A stretch of 64,000 nucleotides of DNA from Theobroma cacao (GCF_000208745.1 NC_030850.1:14662626-14726625), one strand, 5' to 3'; counted from the stretch's first letter, positions 22,311 through 32,657 are shown. Numbers and translations: made by a program. The notes: generated by a model from the sequence alone, not told the origin.

Positions 22311-22359
22311 TGTGGATAGACATATAGGAGCATCACGAAGCACGTAGGCTTCACTGCAT

Positions 22360-22640
22360 TATACTCTCCTATCTCTTTGAGAGTCTTTGTGATGTAATGC
22401 AGCTGCCACCACTTACAGTGAGTTTTAATATTGAGTATTGATAAGCATATGAGAGCCAGAAACCCCAAATTAAAATATCAGGTTAGTTTGCCTAAGATGC
22501 CAAGTCTGCATGCACTCAGTGTGTCACCACAAGACTTGCAGTAAAAACATAAACGGTTAAATCAAATGAAATAGAAGGGAATTAAATCAAATCATTAATT
22601 ATTTGATACAAGTGGTAATAAAATGTGACAAATGGGGTAA
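22360..22640. other. Inverted DUF1985 exon piece and spacer
   Basis: Bases 22360-22445 are the reverse complement of the DUF1985 exon (about 16500-16590; CACTGTAAGTGG and GCAGCTGCATTACATCACAAAGACTCTC blocks). They continue arm 2 beyond the region kept in arm 1. The rest is AT-rich, with one CACTCAGTGTGTCACCAC word like array 4. Confidence 0.7.
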
Positions 22641-22733
22641 CAGTATAGGGACTTAATCTCTTAATATTGGCAGCCATTCCATGCTTGTTGTTCCTTCATA
22701 AGATTTGTGTAGCCACTTGTACTTAATGTTGTC

Positions 22734-23041
22734 ATTATAGTTGATTTCGTTTTGCTTCACGAATTTGTCTGCTCGGTCATTCTATGAGCCACTTTTAGTT
22801 ACAGACTTTGTTACCAAACATTTCAGGCAGATAAACTTGTCAAGGCTCCTGTCTGATGGAGAATGTAATCGGAACATTCTTACAAACAATGTAAGAATGT
22901 ACTTTAACACAATCTTGATTAGACAGAGGCCTTGATAGGCTTATCTGCTTGAAATGTTTGGCAACAAAGTCCATAACTAAAAGTGGCTCATAGAATGACC
23001 GAGCAGACAAATTCGTAAAGCAAAACGAAATCAACTATAAT
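22734..23041. repeat. Second inverted repeat (hairpin 2), arms 121 bp, loop 66 nt
   Basis: Arms 22734-22854 and 22921-23041 are reverse complements with about 90% identity by eye. The loop contains its own small stem (CATTCTTACA / TGTAAGAATG). It sits just beyond the 3' end of the transposase gene. I do not recognise a protein in the arms. Confidence 0.9.
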
Positions 23042-23057
23042 TTTCAGACACATTTAG

Positions 23058-26055
23058 TTAGGCGAACAAGCTGTCTTCATCCACAACACACACTACATTT
23101 TCAGACATTGTCCTTTGTATTTGACAGTTGTTACGTGTGTGACTGGTTTGTTTGCAACTTGAACATGCTTTGGGTCGACGCAGTCGTGGAGACGCCGATT
23201 GACTTGGAGATGGTGACGAATTTGTGGATAGAACTACAAATGGGGATGGGCAGTTCTGTCTATTATGCCCGTTCCTCTTGCATTGCAAAAATCTCCGTGC
23301 TCAACTGCCTTCGCCTTCACCAGCTAATGGAATCCTTCTCCTCCTAAGTCTTCCCGCTTGGCCTCGCCAAGGTGGGGGTAAGACGATAATTTCTTTCACA
23401 TGAGGGGGGATGTCCCACTCACTAGGATGCATTACCGGCCTAATGGATCCTGAATAACCATCCACCAAAACGGTTGTCTTGTAATAGTCAGCACATAATT
23501 CAATGGCTTCACAATTGCATTTACTGAAAAACACAATAAACTCAATCTTCAAGCACAATGTAAATGCTATGTCAATTACGGTTCAAATAAGAAATAAATA
23601 TATTCTGACCTTATTGCTGCAATGGTATGGCTGCATGGCAGTAAATCTGTTTAGAACTCATAACATGAACACGTCTTTCTGGACAGGTTTGCAAGTCCGT
23701 CCATCTTCCTGTCTTTAACTTCGAACTCCGCTCGATTGATAGGCTTAACTAGAAAGCGATGTGCATCATTGAACCTTTTGCTCAACTGCCTAGCAACCCA
23801 AGGGTTGAGGGGGGGTCACCTTGACGGCCTCCTCGTACCGATCATGGAACCAACGCTGGAACATGTCTTTGATGAACTCAATCAAAACAGTGATCGACAT
23901 TTGTTTTGCATGCTTCAAGCATGAGTTAACACATTCCACAATGTTGGATGTCATCATTTGGTATCGCTTTGCCGGTGAACATGCACGTGCCCATTTCTCA
24001 AGCCCTATTCTCATAAGGTTCGCATGGGCTCCCAAGTGAATATGTTGTATCTGGTTCATATGTCTGTTGAAATCGACCACCTTATAGCAATCTCGAGCAA
24101 GGGTGAAAAGCATACAAATATCGTCGCGCTTGAACTTGTTTTTAATTTTTTTTTTTCAAGTGGTAATCGCATAAACCATGGTGTGCTTCTGGGTATGCAT
24201 TTTGGATTGCTTTCTTAATGCCTAGATGCTGATAAAAAATGAACATAGTCTTTTCAGGACAACCAACCGCATCACGCAGCTTGCTAAGAAACCACATCCA
24301 CGAGTCTTCGTCCTCAACATGGCCGATGCCAAACACAACTGGATATACGCACTCGTTCGCATATTTGCATACAGCGACAAACAGAACACCCTTGAACCTG
24401 TTTTTGAGATGTGTCACATCAATTGCAACCGTAGGACATTTTACATCCATAAACCCCCGAATACAAGCCTCGTATGACCATAAACAATATTTGAATCTCT
24501 CTTCCTCATCAATAGTCACTGTAGTCACTGTGCCAGGATTTTCTTATTCCAACATATAAAAATACGATGGTAGTAGCTGAAATGACTCCTCTAGTGGATC
24601 AAAAACAAGCCTCTCCGCATACTCCTTCGCTTGCCAAGCCTTACCATACAAGCATTCCAATCCCCATTGAACTCTCATCTCACAAATTATGTCCTTAGGT
24701 CTCAATGCTACTCCATTAGCCCGAAGCTTGTGTGACATAAGTTCACCAATCATCTTCGCACTCGTAGTTGCAAATCGCTTTTGCAAACCATCAACAGTAC
24801 AGGTGTGTACTTTATGGAATGTCAGAACTTGCCAATATTATCCTCTATCAGGTAACTTCGTTGCACGAATACTAAACTTGCATGCCTTGTCCTTGCAACC
24901 AACCTCGTAACGAGCTTTACATGACCTTTTTACTCTTATCGCAAACTTCTATTTTATAACCAACATGTTCAAAGCTCGTTTCAACTCAGCTTTCGGGAAA
25001 ACATTTTTCCTTTGTATAAGCGATCTTCTGCACATGTCGACTCCTCAGTGGTAATTGTTTAGAAGGAGAATCTTTCTACACCTGTAATTACCCACATACG
25101 AGATATCCCTACATTTTCGCTTTCCTGATCACTGTCATCGAACAATGTATTAAGGGAACGAATCCCGTTCTCACCAGTGATGGGGTTATTGTATATTGGG
25201 CCATCACACTAAACATTTCCTACATCAACATCTCCAACAGGTTCCGTTTCGCCTTCAACATTATTACAAATTGGAATGTCACTATCATAAAAGTAGTCAT
25301 CGTCTGAATTGTCATCTTGCCATTGTTCAAGCCCATCATCTGAAGTGTCATCAAATCTATCTTCATTGGCAGCGAACAAATCCTCATTTCCCTCATCAAA
25401 TGCAGTATTATCCTCCAGCGTTGCAGTGTCACCCTCCAACCTCACATTGTTGTCCTCAACTGTCGTATTCTCATTTGACAATGGCATTACACACTGTACA
25501 GTTTCACCCGATCGTTGCATTTGTTTAAGAGAAGCAAGAAATTGGTTTGATGCACATCCTAATCGGAATTGTGCAGCCAACTGTTCTGTGAATGTCGTTG
25601 GTCTACCGGGCTGCACAAACTCTTATGCATACCTCAATTGCCATTGTTGTGGGTTACGAACCAAATGCTGTGGTATATGTGAAGCATTGTAAATCTCATT
25701 TTGATTGAGCTGATTACCATGTTGTCCAACTTCTTCATGTGACATAATGTTTGTTTGGCGTCCCTTAATGCTAACATACACAGTCGGAACATTCCTCTGT
25801 TCTAGCAAAATTAATGTAACATCCTCATCGTCCTTGATAATTGGCCGTAATAGCTCTCCGGGTGTACTGGTCAATGCATGTAACTCAATCTCATCAATTT
25901 TTGAGTTTACCCCAACAACATTTTCAACCAGCTTCATCAAGCCCACAAACGATAAATCACTCCTAACCCATCGCATTCGTGACTCACCACCCTTGTAAAT
26001 GTTGTCCACCTACTGACCACCGTGTCTTATCATAAGTCGCACAATTGGAACCCCA
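23058..26055 (-). pseudogene. MuDR-type MULE transposase
   Basis: Read on the minus strand. The N-terminal PB1-like block (IYKGGESRMRWVRSDL) lies at about 25950-26009. An acidic linker (25209-25616) and a Mutator DNA-binding block (SCKARYEVGCKDKACKFSIRA) lie at about 24850-25020. The DDE catalytic domain is at about 24140-24528, with AIDVTHLKNRFKG, EDEDSWMWFL and GLCDYHL. An ACSPAKRYQMMTSNIVE block lies at about 23790-24000, a SWIM-like tail at 23300-23558, and CCHC zinc knuckles at 23058-23288 (the second, CSSCKQTSHTRNNC, is complete). The usual SDRH motif reads FYQH, so one catalytic Asp is Tyr. Stops split the frame, including TAG before VDNIYKGG where Trp is expected. Transposases of this family cut and paste the element through its TIRs; this copy looks dead. 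Confidence 0.9.
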
Positions 26056-26099
26056 CTGAAATTTTGAAAAAAAAAATTATTGTTAATCATTTTACACAA

Positions 26100-26290
26100 T
26101 ACATGCCGTGATAAAAAATTTATCAGTTGTGTTGTTACACGCCATGCATATATAGTAAAATGTTGTAACACACCATGCATATCAAGTCAAATGTCGTGAC
26201 ACGCCATGCATCAGTATCGTGACATGCCATGCATCACTGTTGTGACACGCCATGCATCACTCTTGTGACACGCCAATCATTGTAATTACT
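26100..26290 (-). repeat. Minisatellite array 6 (31-bp core, inverted)
   Basis: On the minus strand it reads GCATGGCGTGTCAC units, as in arrays 2, 3 and 5, so it mirrors the left-half arrays. Confidence 0.85.
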
Positions 26291-26545
26291 GACTCATTAC
26301 ACCAACAGCCGTGACACGCTAAAAACCCAAAAAACTAGTTAACCCACGATATGTCAGGAACAGTTGTGACACGCTAAAAACCCAAAAAACTAGTTAACCC
26401 ACGATACGCCAGGAACAACCGTGACACGTCAAAAACCCATAAATTCAGTTAACCCACGACACGCCAAGAACAGCCGTGACACGCTAACAACCCAAAAGAC
26501 TAGTTAACCCACAACACGCCAGGAACAACCTTGACATACTAAAAT
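26290..26545 (-). repeat. Minisatellite array 7 (about 60-bp unit)
   Basis: Four to five units contain GTGACACGCTAAAAACCC, ACTAGTTAACCCACGA and CGCCAGGAACA. On the minus strand the GGGTTAACTAGTTTTTTGGG block resembles single-copy sequence at about 18600-18640 in the left half. Confidence 0.85.
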
Positions 26546-26914
26546 AACTCTAACACATGTTATAGATGCATGATGTGTAACAACTCTGGGCAATATTTCC
26601 AAACCATCTTTTAATTTACACCAAATGTTTCAGAAATTTAAGTCTGTTGCAGAAATAAACCCAATAACAGGTACCTTGATGTCATCTCTGCTATAGGGTC
26701 TGTTAATCTATGACAATGTGGCCAAATGCCGAGAGATAGACCATAGCCCGATGACGATGGTGCTCAATAGAGACTTGCCAAAGTTGAGACAACTCAGAGA
26801 GTTGTGAGAGAAAGATGACCGAGCCTAAACAGTTGCACGCATTTATTTATTTTTTTCTATTTTCTCTCCGGCGGGAGGCAGATAGCTCAAACAGTTGAGC
26901 ATTTATTTGAAACG

Positions 26915-27033
26915 ATATTTTTAAGGGCATTTTGGTATACTCATGCTTATTTTTGGCTAGAAACAAATAACTTTATATGAGTGGTTATTTCTGAAATCAC
27001 CTTATCACGATGTCCTTTTCTCATAATATCCTC
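26915..27033 (-). repeat. MULE right terminal inverted repeat
   Basis: Read on the minus strand it begins GAGGATATTATGAGAA and passes through GAAATAACCACTC, TTTGTTTCTAGCCA and ACCAAAATGCCC, in the same order as the left end. Confidence 0.75.
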
Positions 27034-28060
27034 TAATTATTATGTAGTTTGATTTATGGGATGAAATAAAATAATAATTGTTATCATAAATTATTATAAT
27101 GTTTGGTTGGCAATAATAGTTTCGAGAATAGCTAAGGAATAAGTAATAAATGATAAGAATACTCTTCATTATAATATTTAATTTTTAAATTAAAATATTT
27201 ATTATTTTAATAATTTATTAAAAATATTAATAAATTATTATTTGAATTTTAATATGATTATTTGTTTTAATTTATAAAATATTAATAATTTGTAATTAAA
27301 ACATTCACATTATTATTTTATTTTTTTATCTTTAACATATTAATATATTACAAATTTATAATTAAAATTTTAATTTAATTTTTAAATTTAAAATAATAAC
27401 TTTTTATAATTTAAATTAAAACTTAAACCTTTTTATTTAAATTCTTTTTAATTATTTCTTTTTTACTTTTTTTCTTTCTTTTCGTTGACCGGCCACTAAA
27501 GATGTGGCTACTCGGCATAAGAGAGCATCGATATGTGCTCCCTATGGCACGATCAATCTAGGGATCGCTAAATCAGCACTCCTCGTGATCGAATCTAGTC
27601 GTGAGTGCTAGATTCAGTTGCAAAATCTAGCTGAGAAGCGCCAAATCCTATGTTTCCCACGATTGGTTTGGCTGATGAGCACTTGATGGGCATTTCCCGT
27701 GACCTACACTGGTGTTGCCATCGTCGTCGTCACTAGCCTTTGGTGGTAGAGGGAATGTAGAGAGAGAAGGAGAGAGGAAGAAGATGGGTAGAGTAAAAAA
27801 ACCTTGAGAAATGAAAATATTTTATATTATATATGAGTAATTTTTAAAATTTTAATAAGGTATTTTCTTCCAATTGAATTTTTTTTTTTATTCCCACCAG
27901 TCCAGAATAGTTATTATTGAGGGAAGGTTCGGTAATGGTTATTCCAAATCCTCTTGAAATGACTATTTCAAAGAATAGGCATTTCATTGAACCAAATAAA
28001 TATTGAAGTTAGTAATAGAAATAAAGATGGAATGACTATTCCATTCCCCTAACTAAGTTT
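27034..28060 (+). mobile_element. Right part of the split TIR element(s)
   Basis: This continues the 14598-14680 fragment after the MULE. It includes an AT-rich stretch (27150-27480) and a GC-richer non-coding core (27480-27790). It ends with GAACCAAAT and ATTCCATTCCCC blocks that mirror the GTTTGGTT and GGAATGGAAT ends on the left. A second GTTTGGTTGGC start at about 27100 pairs with GAACCAAAT near 27986, so one small element may itself be nested in another. No coding capacity. Confidence 0.5.
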
Positions 28061-28129
28061 TCAATTGTGAAGCAACACTATAATCAGCTATAGGAAGGGG
28101 ATGGATTGATAAAAAAGAAAAGTATTTTT

Positions 28130-28855
28130 TTAAGAGTTTTTTTTAGTGTTTGGTATGAGAGAAGTGAGAGCATATTTCTTGTAATGTTTCCAATTAAATG
28201 ACATTGCAGTGTTTGTTTTGTAACAAACCACTACAATGTAAGATTACAATGTAATCACATTACAACAATATGATTGCAGTCCAAAATCAATACAATTAGA
28301 TTGCATTGCTTTCTGTAATATTTTTACCTTTCAACTTTGCTACTTTATTAAAAACATTTTGCAATGTTATAATTTATTTTTAATATATAGATTTCATGGG
28401 ATTTCTTTTTATTATTCTTAGTACTCATGGTGACTGTCAATAAAATTTATATTTTTTTTAAAGGAAAAGAAGTTAAAATAAAATATATAATATAAAAAAT
28501 TATATTAAGAAATGAAAATAAAATATATAAAATTATAATAAGAAATAAAAATAAAATATAGAATATAGAATATTAAAAATATATTTAAGAGATGATATTA
28601 TATAAAAATTAATAATAAAAAATATAAGTATATTAAACTTGCATTTTAGTTAATAAGAGTAATTCTAGAAATTGACATTATAGTTTAAGCAAAATACTTT
28701 GAAAACAAATGTTACAATATTATCTTCCCTGTATTTTAATCATTACTTTGCTTAAGTACAAAACATTGCAATATTATCTTCTCTATAATCATATTACTTG
28801 TAATCATATTATCCGTAATTATATTAAATCGTAAAATATCAAACGCCATCTAAAT
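28130..28855. mobile_element. Non-autonomous TIR element (MITE-like), copy 2
   Basis: It shares GTTTGGTATG, GAAGTGAGAGCA, AATGTAATCACATTACA and the closing CAAACGCCATCTAAA with the element at 3007-3722, in the same orientation and with the same AT-rich centre. The left end lacks part of the TTAGGTAGC terminus. Confidence 0.75.
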
Positions 28856-29109
28856 CTCTTGTGACTTCTTTCTCAATATCAGTGGCATCGTCAAACAAGC
28901 TTGGATTGTCCATCGTTATAGTTTTGAAGGTTTCTTTATATCATCTTTTGGAAAAAGAGTTTTGGCAAATTATTGACTAAGGCTGGAGATTGTATTACAA
29001 ATTTAAAAGAAGTGAAAGGAACAATTTCACTTAGAGAATGATTATTATTTCTCTTTAACATAAAAATTAATATAAATTTGCACAGATAAATCAACATGTT
29101 TGCGGCACA

Positions 29110-29285
29110 TGATGTGACATAAAATTAGCAATTGTATCATTAACTAATGAAAGTTAGTCGATAATTAGTGAGAGGGGTTTATTTGGTCTAAAATAAAAGT
29201 TTAGGGGTTTATTTGAATATAATAAAAAGATAGAGACTTAATTAAATTTTTAATATAATTCAAGAATTTATTTAAGTATTTAACG
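29110..29285 (-). repeat. Right copy of the outer inverted repeat
   Basis: This is the reverse complement counterpart of 13885-14060, diverged by many substitutions. It ends 451 bp before the ATG10 start codon, so it may overlap that gene's promoter. Confidence 0.7.
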
Positions 29286-29368
29286 TTTACTTAATTAAAA
29301 AAAAATAATTTACAAGTTATTATAACAAAAGCTTCCGGCCCAAGCAGTCAAAGGTCCATTAAGCTCCT

Positions 29369-29700
29369 TTGCCAGCTTACAGGGCAGGCTTCCCATCGAA
29401 GAACCATTCTGCAAAGTGCTTATGTACTCCACCTCAATCCCAAAGGGGACCAAAGGACAATATCAAAATATATATCTCTGTTTCAGTCGAGCACTTCAAG
29501 TTTAACTCCCCGCGAACGCAATTTGAACTAATCATTCTACTCAGGAACTTTTTCGATCACACCGTTCCTTTTTCGGGTTTACCAGATTTATGGAGGTGAG
29601 TCTTCAATTCCTATCCATAATTAAATTAAATTTCCGGGTTTTTGGAGAGAAAATAATTTTTTGACTTACTATTTTCTTATTTTGGCTGTTATGTGTTTAG
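29369..29700 (+). other. ATG10 5' UTR exon and first intron
   Basis: A non-coding 5' exon probably ends at about 29596 (TGGAG|GTGAGT). A short intron ends in TTTAG at 29700. The outer repeat at 29110-29285 lies just upstream, so the promoter is close to or within transposon-derived DNA. The transcription start is not resolved. Confidence 0.5.
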
Positions 29701-29735
29701 CAACGTTGGAACTGTTTTGGACTGTGATCGAAGTA

Positions 29736-32138
29736 ATGATGGATGTTTTCAATTGGGACGGCACCGTGTCTGCAAAGGATTTCAGAATTGGTGCTCTCTC
29801 ATTTGCTCAGAAATGGGAAAGTCTTAATTCTGCTTTTCCTCCATGGTCTTGGGTTCCTTGTCCTAAGCACCCTTGGCTTGCTTCTCCTGAGGTTACTCTT
29901 CTCAATCTTTTTTAAGCAATTATTGTCTTAAAATAACTTAATGCCTTGTATTTGGATTCAACTTATTTTTAGCTTTTCCAGGAGGAGGGATACTTGTCAC
30001 TGGAAAATATATGCATTTCCAGGCCATATGAGGTCCGGTTTTAGATTTAATGCATTATATTTGAATATTTAAAACAATGCTTATGTTTTCTTCTTCTTTT
30101 TTTTTCTTTTTTCTGTTGGGTGCAGGTAGATATTGATCAAAATAGTCAAACTGACCCTGGGGAAGAAGAGACCAGTTGCTCTGAGAAAGAAGATGATATT
30201 GACGATGCCACATTGGTATATACATTTTGGACTATTTTTTGAGTTATTTAGCCTACACTGAGTGTAAAAAATGTGCGACTTGGGAGCAAACATGGATTTA
30301 CAAATGAAAGTTGTGTTTTATTGTTCCACTGCCTGTTAGTTTTTTGTCTGACTTTAATCATGTTCATGTTCTTTTGCTAGGTCCAAAGCAATCATCATGA
30401 ATTGCATTACTGTGACTTCCATATAGTATACAGTTATACATTTAGGGTTCCGGTGCTATATTTACGTGCTTACTGCAGTGGTAAGTTCACCCAGCCACTT
30501 CCTCCCTCATGGAAGCAATTATATTAGGAAATTTTGTGTCAGCTTGTGGTATAACATATATGGTGACATAATTTAGCTCATCTATACATTTCACAGTTTG
30601 AACTTTTAGATCAGATATTAGGCTGATGTGGCTGGAAGTCCAAACAAATAATGGTTAGTATAATTGATGGTAGCATTGCAGCATGCTTTGTTAACTGATA
30701 GCAGGAAAAGGGGCAATCTTTTTTTAGTGAGCGAAATCTTTTGAAGTGTGGTGTTGCTTGTATTGCAGCTGGAATTAATTTCACGTTCTTCGTTAAGGAG
30801 CTCTTTCATTTCACAAGAATTTTGGTGGTTAACTAATTATAAGTCTTGTAAATCTTGGAATTCTAGAATACTGATTCATAGATGACGCTCTGTCTTAATA
30901 CTTTAGCATTGTCCACGATCTCTTTGTTTTTCTATTGTCTTACAAAGAGTCTTATCAAAGATGATAGGTGGTTCAATTATGGAGACTGTGTTTTAAGGAA
31001 ATTAACCTAGGGCAAGTTTAGCATGGCTAGATGTGATTTGGCAACTTCAGACTCTTAGAACCAACCTAGAGTTGGTGCTGATAAGCTGGGTTACCGGTAG
31101 GATTATATGCAGTTTGATAAACCTGGCAAGAAAACAACCTAAGTTCAAGTAAACTTAACAGTACCAAATTTTATCACAGCAGGACAGACCCTGTGCTAAG
31201 GAATCCCTTCATATAGCACAACCATGCATTACTGGAGAACCAAGGCTGTTAGTGGCAAATGAAAGATGTTTTATCAAGTGTTTCTGTCGGGTTGTTTGGG
31301 AAGCTGTCTGGTTGGTGTTTTATGTATGTTAGTATGTGGTGTATGTTGATGGCACACCAATGGAATAGGTTATCATGCTCTTATGTGTGCAGCCATACGT
31401 GTGGGTGGATGTCTATAGATGAAGTTCAGTTTTAAATTGTTCAGTGTATTAATTATTTGAAGAGAATAACTAATGGTTTGTATGCCGTGTAGATGGACGA
31501 CCTTTGCTGTTGGATGAAATTGAGAAGGAGCTTCCTGCCTGCTCTTCAAAGGAATCGCCAGAGACAAAATGGGCATTCATAACTCAAGAGGTATGTTTTC
31601 CCTACCTTCGTTTATCTCTTTACCTTGGTTGTCTCTTCCTTATCATGCTAATGAATTTTAAATTGATAAGAATTATTCTAAATTCCTGTTATATTCTTTC
31701 TCATTCTATCTTACTCAAAATACTGGGTTATGTTCAAGATGATTATCATGCATTTTACTTTAGAACGACCAAAGGATAAATATTGTTAAGTAGAGATCGT
31801 GGCAACCTTATGAGGCTGAATTCTACATAGAACAAAATTTTGCTTAAAATCAGCTGTTTTTGTACAAGGGTATCGTGCAGCATCTTCACGTAGGTTAATA
31901 TGAAGGTGATTGTTGTGTGTATTTTCAACTGTAGGAACATCCATACTTGAAAAGGCCATGGTACAAATTGCATCCATGTGGGACCAGTGAGTTTATGAAG
32001 TTGCTTTTCCTTGGTGGTGATACTGGTCAGCCTAAATTGGAGGTGGTGCTGGAACTGTATCTCCTGTCATGGTTCTCAGCTGTTGGTCAAGTGGTTGGTC
32101 TTAGGATCCCTTGTAAAATGTTAAATGACCGTCGATAG
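29736..32138 (+). CDS. ATG10: ATG10, E2-like autophagy conjugating enzyme
   Basis: ATG10 is the E2-like enzyme that transfers ATG12 from ATG7 to ATG5, making the conjugate that drives ATG8 lipidation in the cytosol. Coding exons are 29736-29891, 29982-30032, 30126-30215, 30381-30480, 31493-31590 and 31935-32138, giving 232 residues in phase, near the Arabidopsis length. Signature segments are an N-terminal FxxGALSFAQKW...FPPWSWV, EGYLSLENI, the strand YSYTFRVPVLYLRAY, and the catalytic HPY...PWYKLHPCGTSEFM block with Cys180. The C-terminus YLLSWFSAVGQVVGLRIP is also typical. Two adjacent ATGs start the frame (29736 and 29739); the first was used. The fifth intron is about 1 kb. It is convergent with the TlyA-like gene, whose stop codon lies about 520 bp away. 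Confidence 0.93.
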
Positions 32139-32657
32139 TCCTGCCTTTTTTCTTTCCAGGTTCTACTGCCATTGAATTCAATAGTCTTCGGTCAATAATT
32201 TTAGTTCTTTTTTTCTTTTGCAAAAGCACATAGAACCTCCTCTTTTCCCATGGCTTTCACTTTCAAGCTTCAACCAAAGTGTTGAACAGTTTGGGCACAT
32301 CACAACGCACAATTGTTTTTTTTTTTTACTTTTGTTTGGCTAAAAGAATTTTACATCTTTCAGTAGCTTGGAAATTGAATAATTACATGTGAGTCTCTCA
32401 GTTCACATTATCGAGGGTAAAAAAAAAAATATAAAGAAGCTAGCAGAAGATTGATTTCACTTCTAAATCCATATGACGACTGGATGCAACCATTCAAAGT
32501 AAGATGACGACTCCCTGTTGTAATGAATCTGTCCTGCACAAAATCGTCCATGGCTTTACTCTTGCTGAAAGGTTCATAGTGACCGTGGGGCACGATGTCA
32601 CATATGGATAGATACCTAGCTCATACCTTGCATGATAAACTATTCAGAACTTTTCCC
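32139..32657. other. Convergent 3' spacer between ATG10 and TlyA-like gene
   Basis: This contains the 3' UTRs of both genes, with T-rich and A-rich runs (32316-32327, 32416-32431). No gene is seen. Confidence 0.6.

Larger units (their letters stand above)
21808..22359. repeat. Long inverted repeat (hairpin 1), arms about 263 bp, loop 25 nt
   Basis: Arm 1 (21808-22070) and arm 2 (22096-22359) are near-perfect reverse complements, with about 90% identity by eye. The loop is 22071-22095. Both arms contain the same junction between DUF1985-derived sequence (up to CCACAAG at 21857) and an RNA-dependent RNA polymerase-like fragment. The fusion therefore came first and the inversion-duplication second. 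A single-strand transcript would form a hairpin of about 260 bp. Confidence 0.93.
14681..27033. mobile_element. Autonomous-type Mutator-like element with transposase and Ulp1-like gene (decayed)
   Basis: This is a 12,353-bp element flanked by an exact 10-bp direct repeat TAATTATTAT (14671-14680 and 27034-27043). The ends are GAGATTTTTTTT on the left and, reverse-complemented, GAGGATATTATG on the right. They extend into a degenerate inverted repeat of about 120 bp. Shared blocks include AAATAACC, TAGCCA and ACAAAAATGCC versus ACCAAAATGCC. Inside are a MuDR-type transposase on the minus strand (right half) and a DUF1985/Ulp1 C48-protease gene on the plus strand (left half), the arrangement known for Kaonashi- and CUMULE-type MULEs. 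It also holds seven minisatellite arrays and two hairpins. Both genes carry stop codons, so this copy is probably immobile by itself. Confidence 0.88.
13885..29285. mobile_element. Outer long-TIR element enclosing the nested transposon block
   Basis: About 175 bp at 13885-14060 recurs as an inverted, diverged copy at 29110-29285. The outermost bases are GGCTAAATACC on the left and, reverse-complemented, CGTTAAATAC on the right. Shared inner words include ATTATTGACTAACTTT versus ATTATCGACTAACTTT and AAATAAAC-rich blocks. Flanking 9-mers TTTGCTTAT (13876-13884) and TTTACTTAA (29286-29294) agree at 7 of 9 positions, as expected for an aged 9-bp target duplication. Long TIRs plus 9 bp suggest a non-autonomous Mutator-type element into which the other elements later inserted. 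The alternative is two independent insertions of one repeat family in opposite orientation. Confidence 0.5.

Noticed and set aside
25196..25528. Plus-strand His/Gln/Pro-rich frame
   Set aside because: It is the antisense shadow of the acidic linker of the minus-strand transposase.
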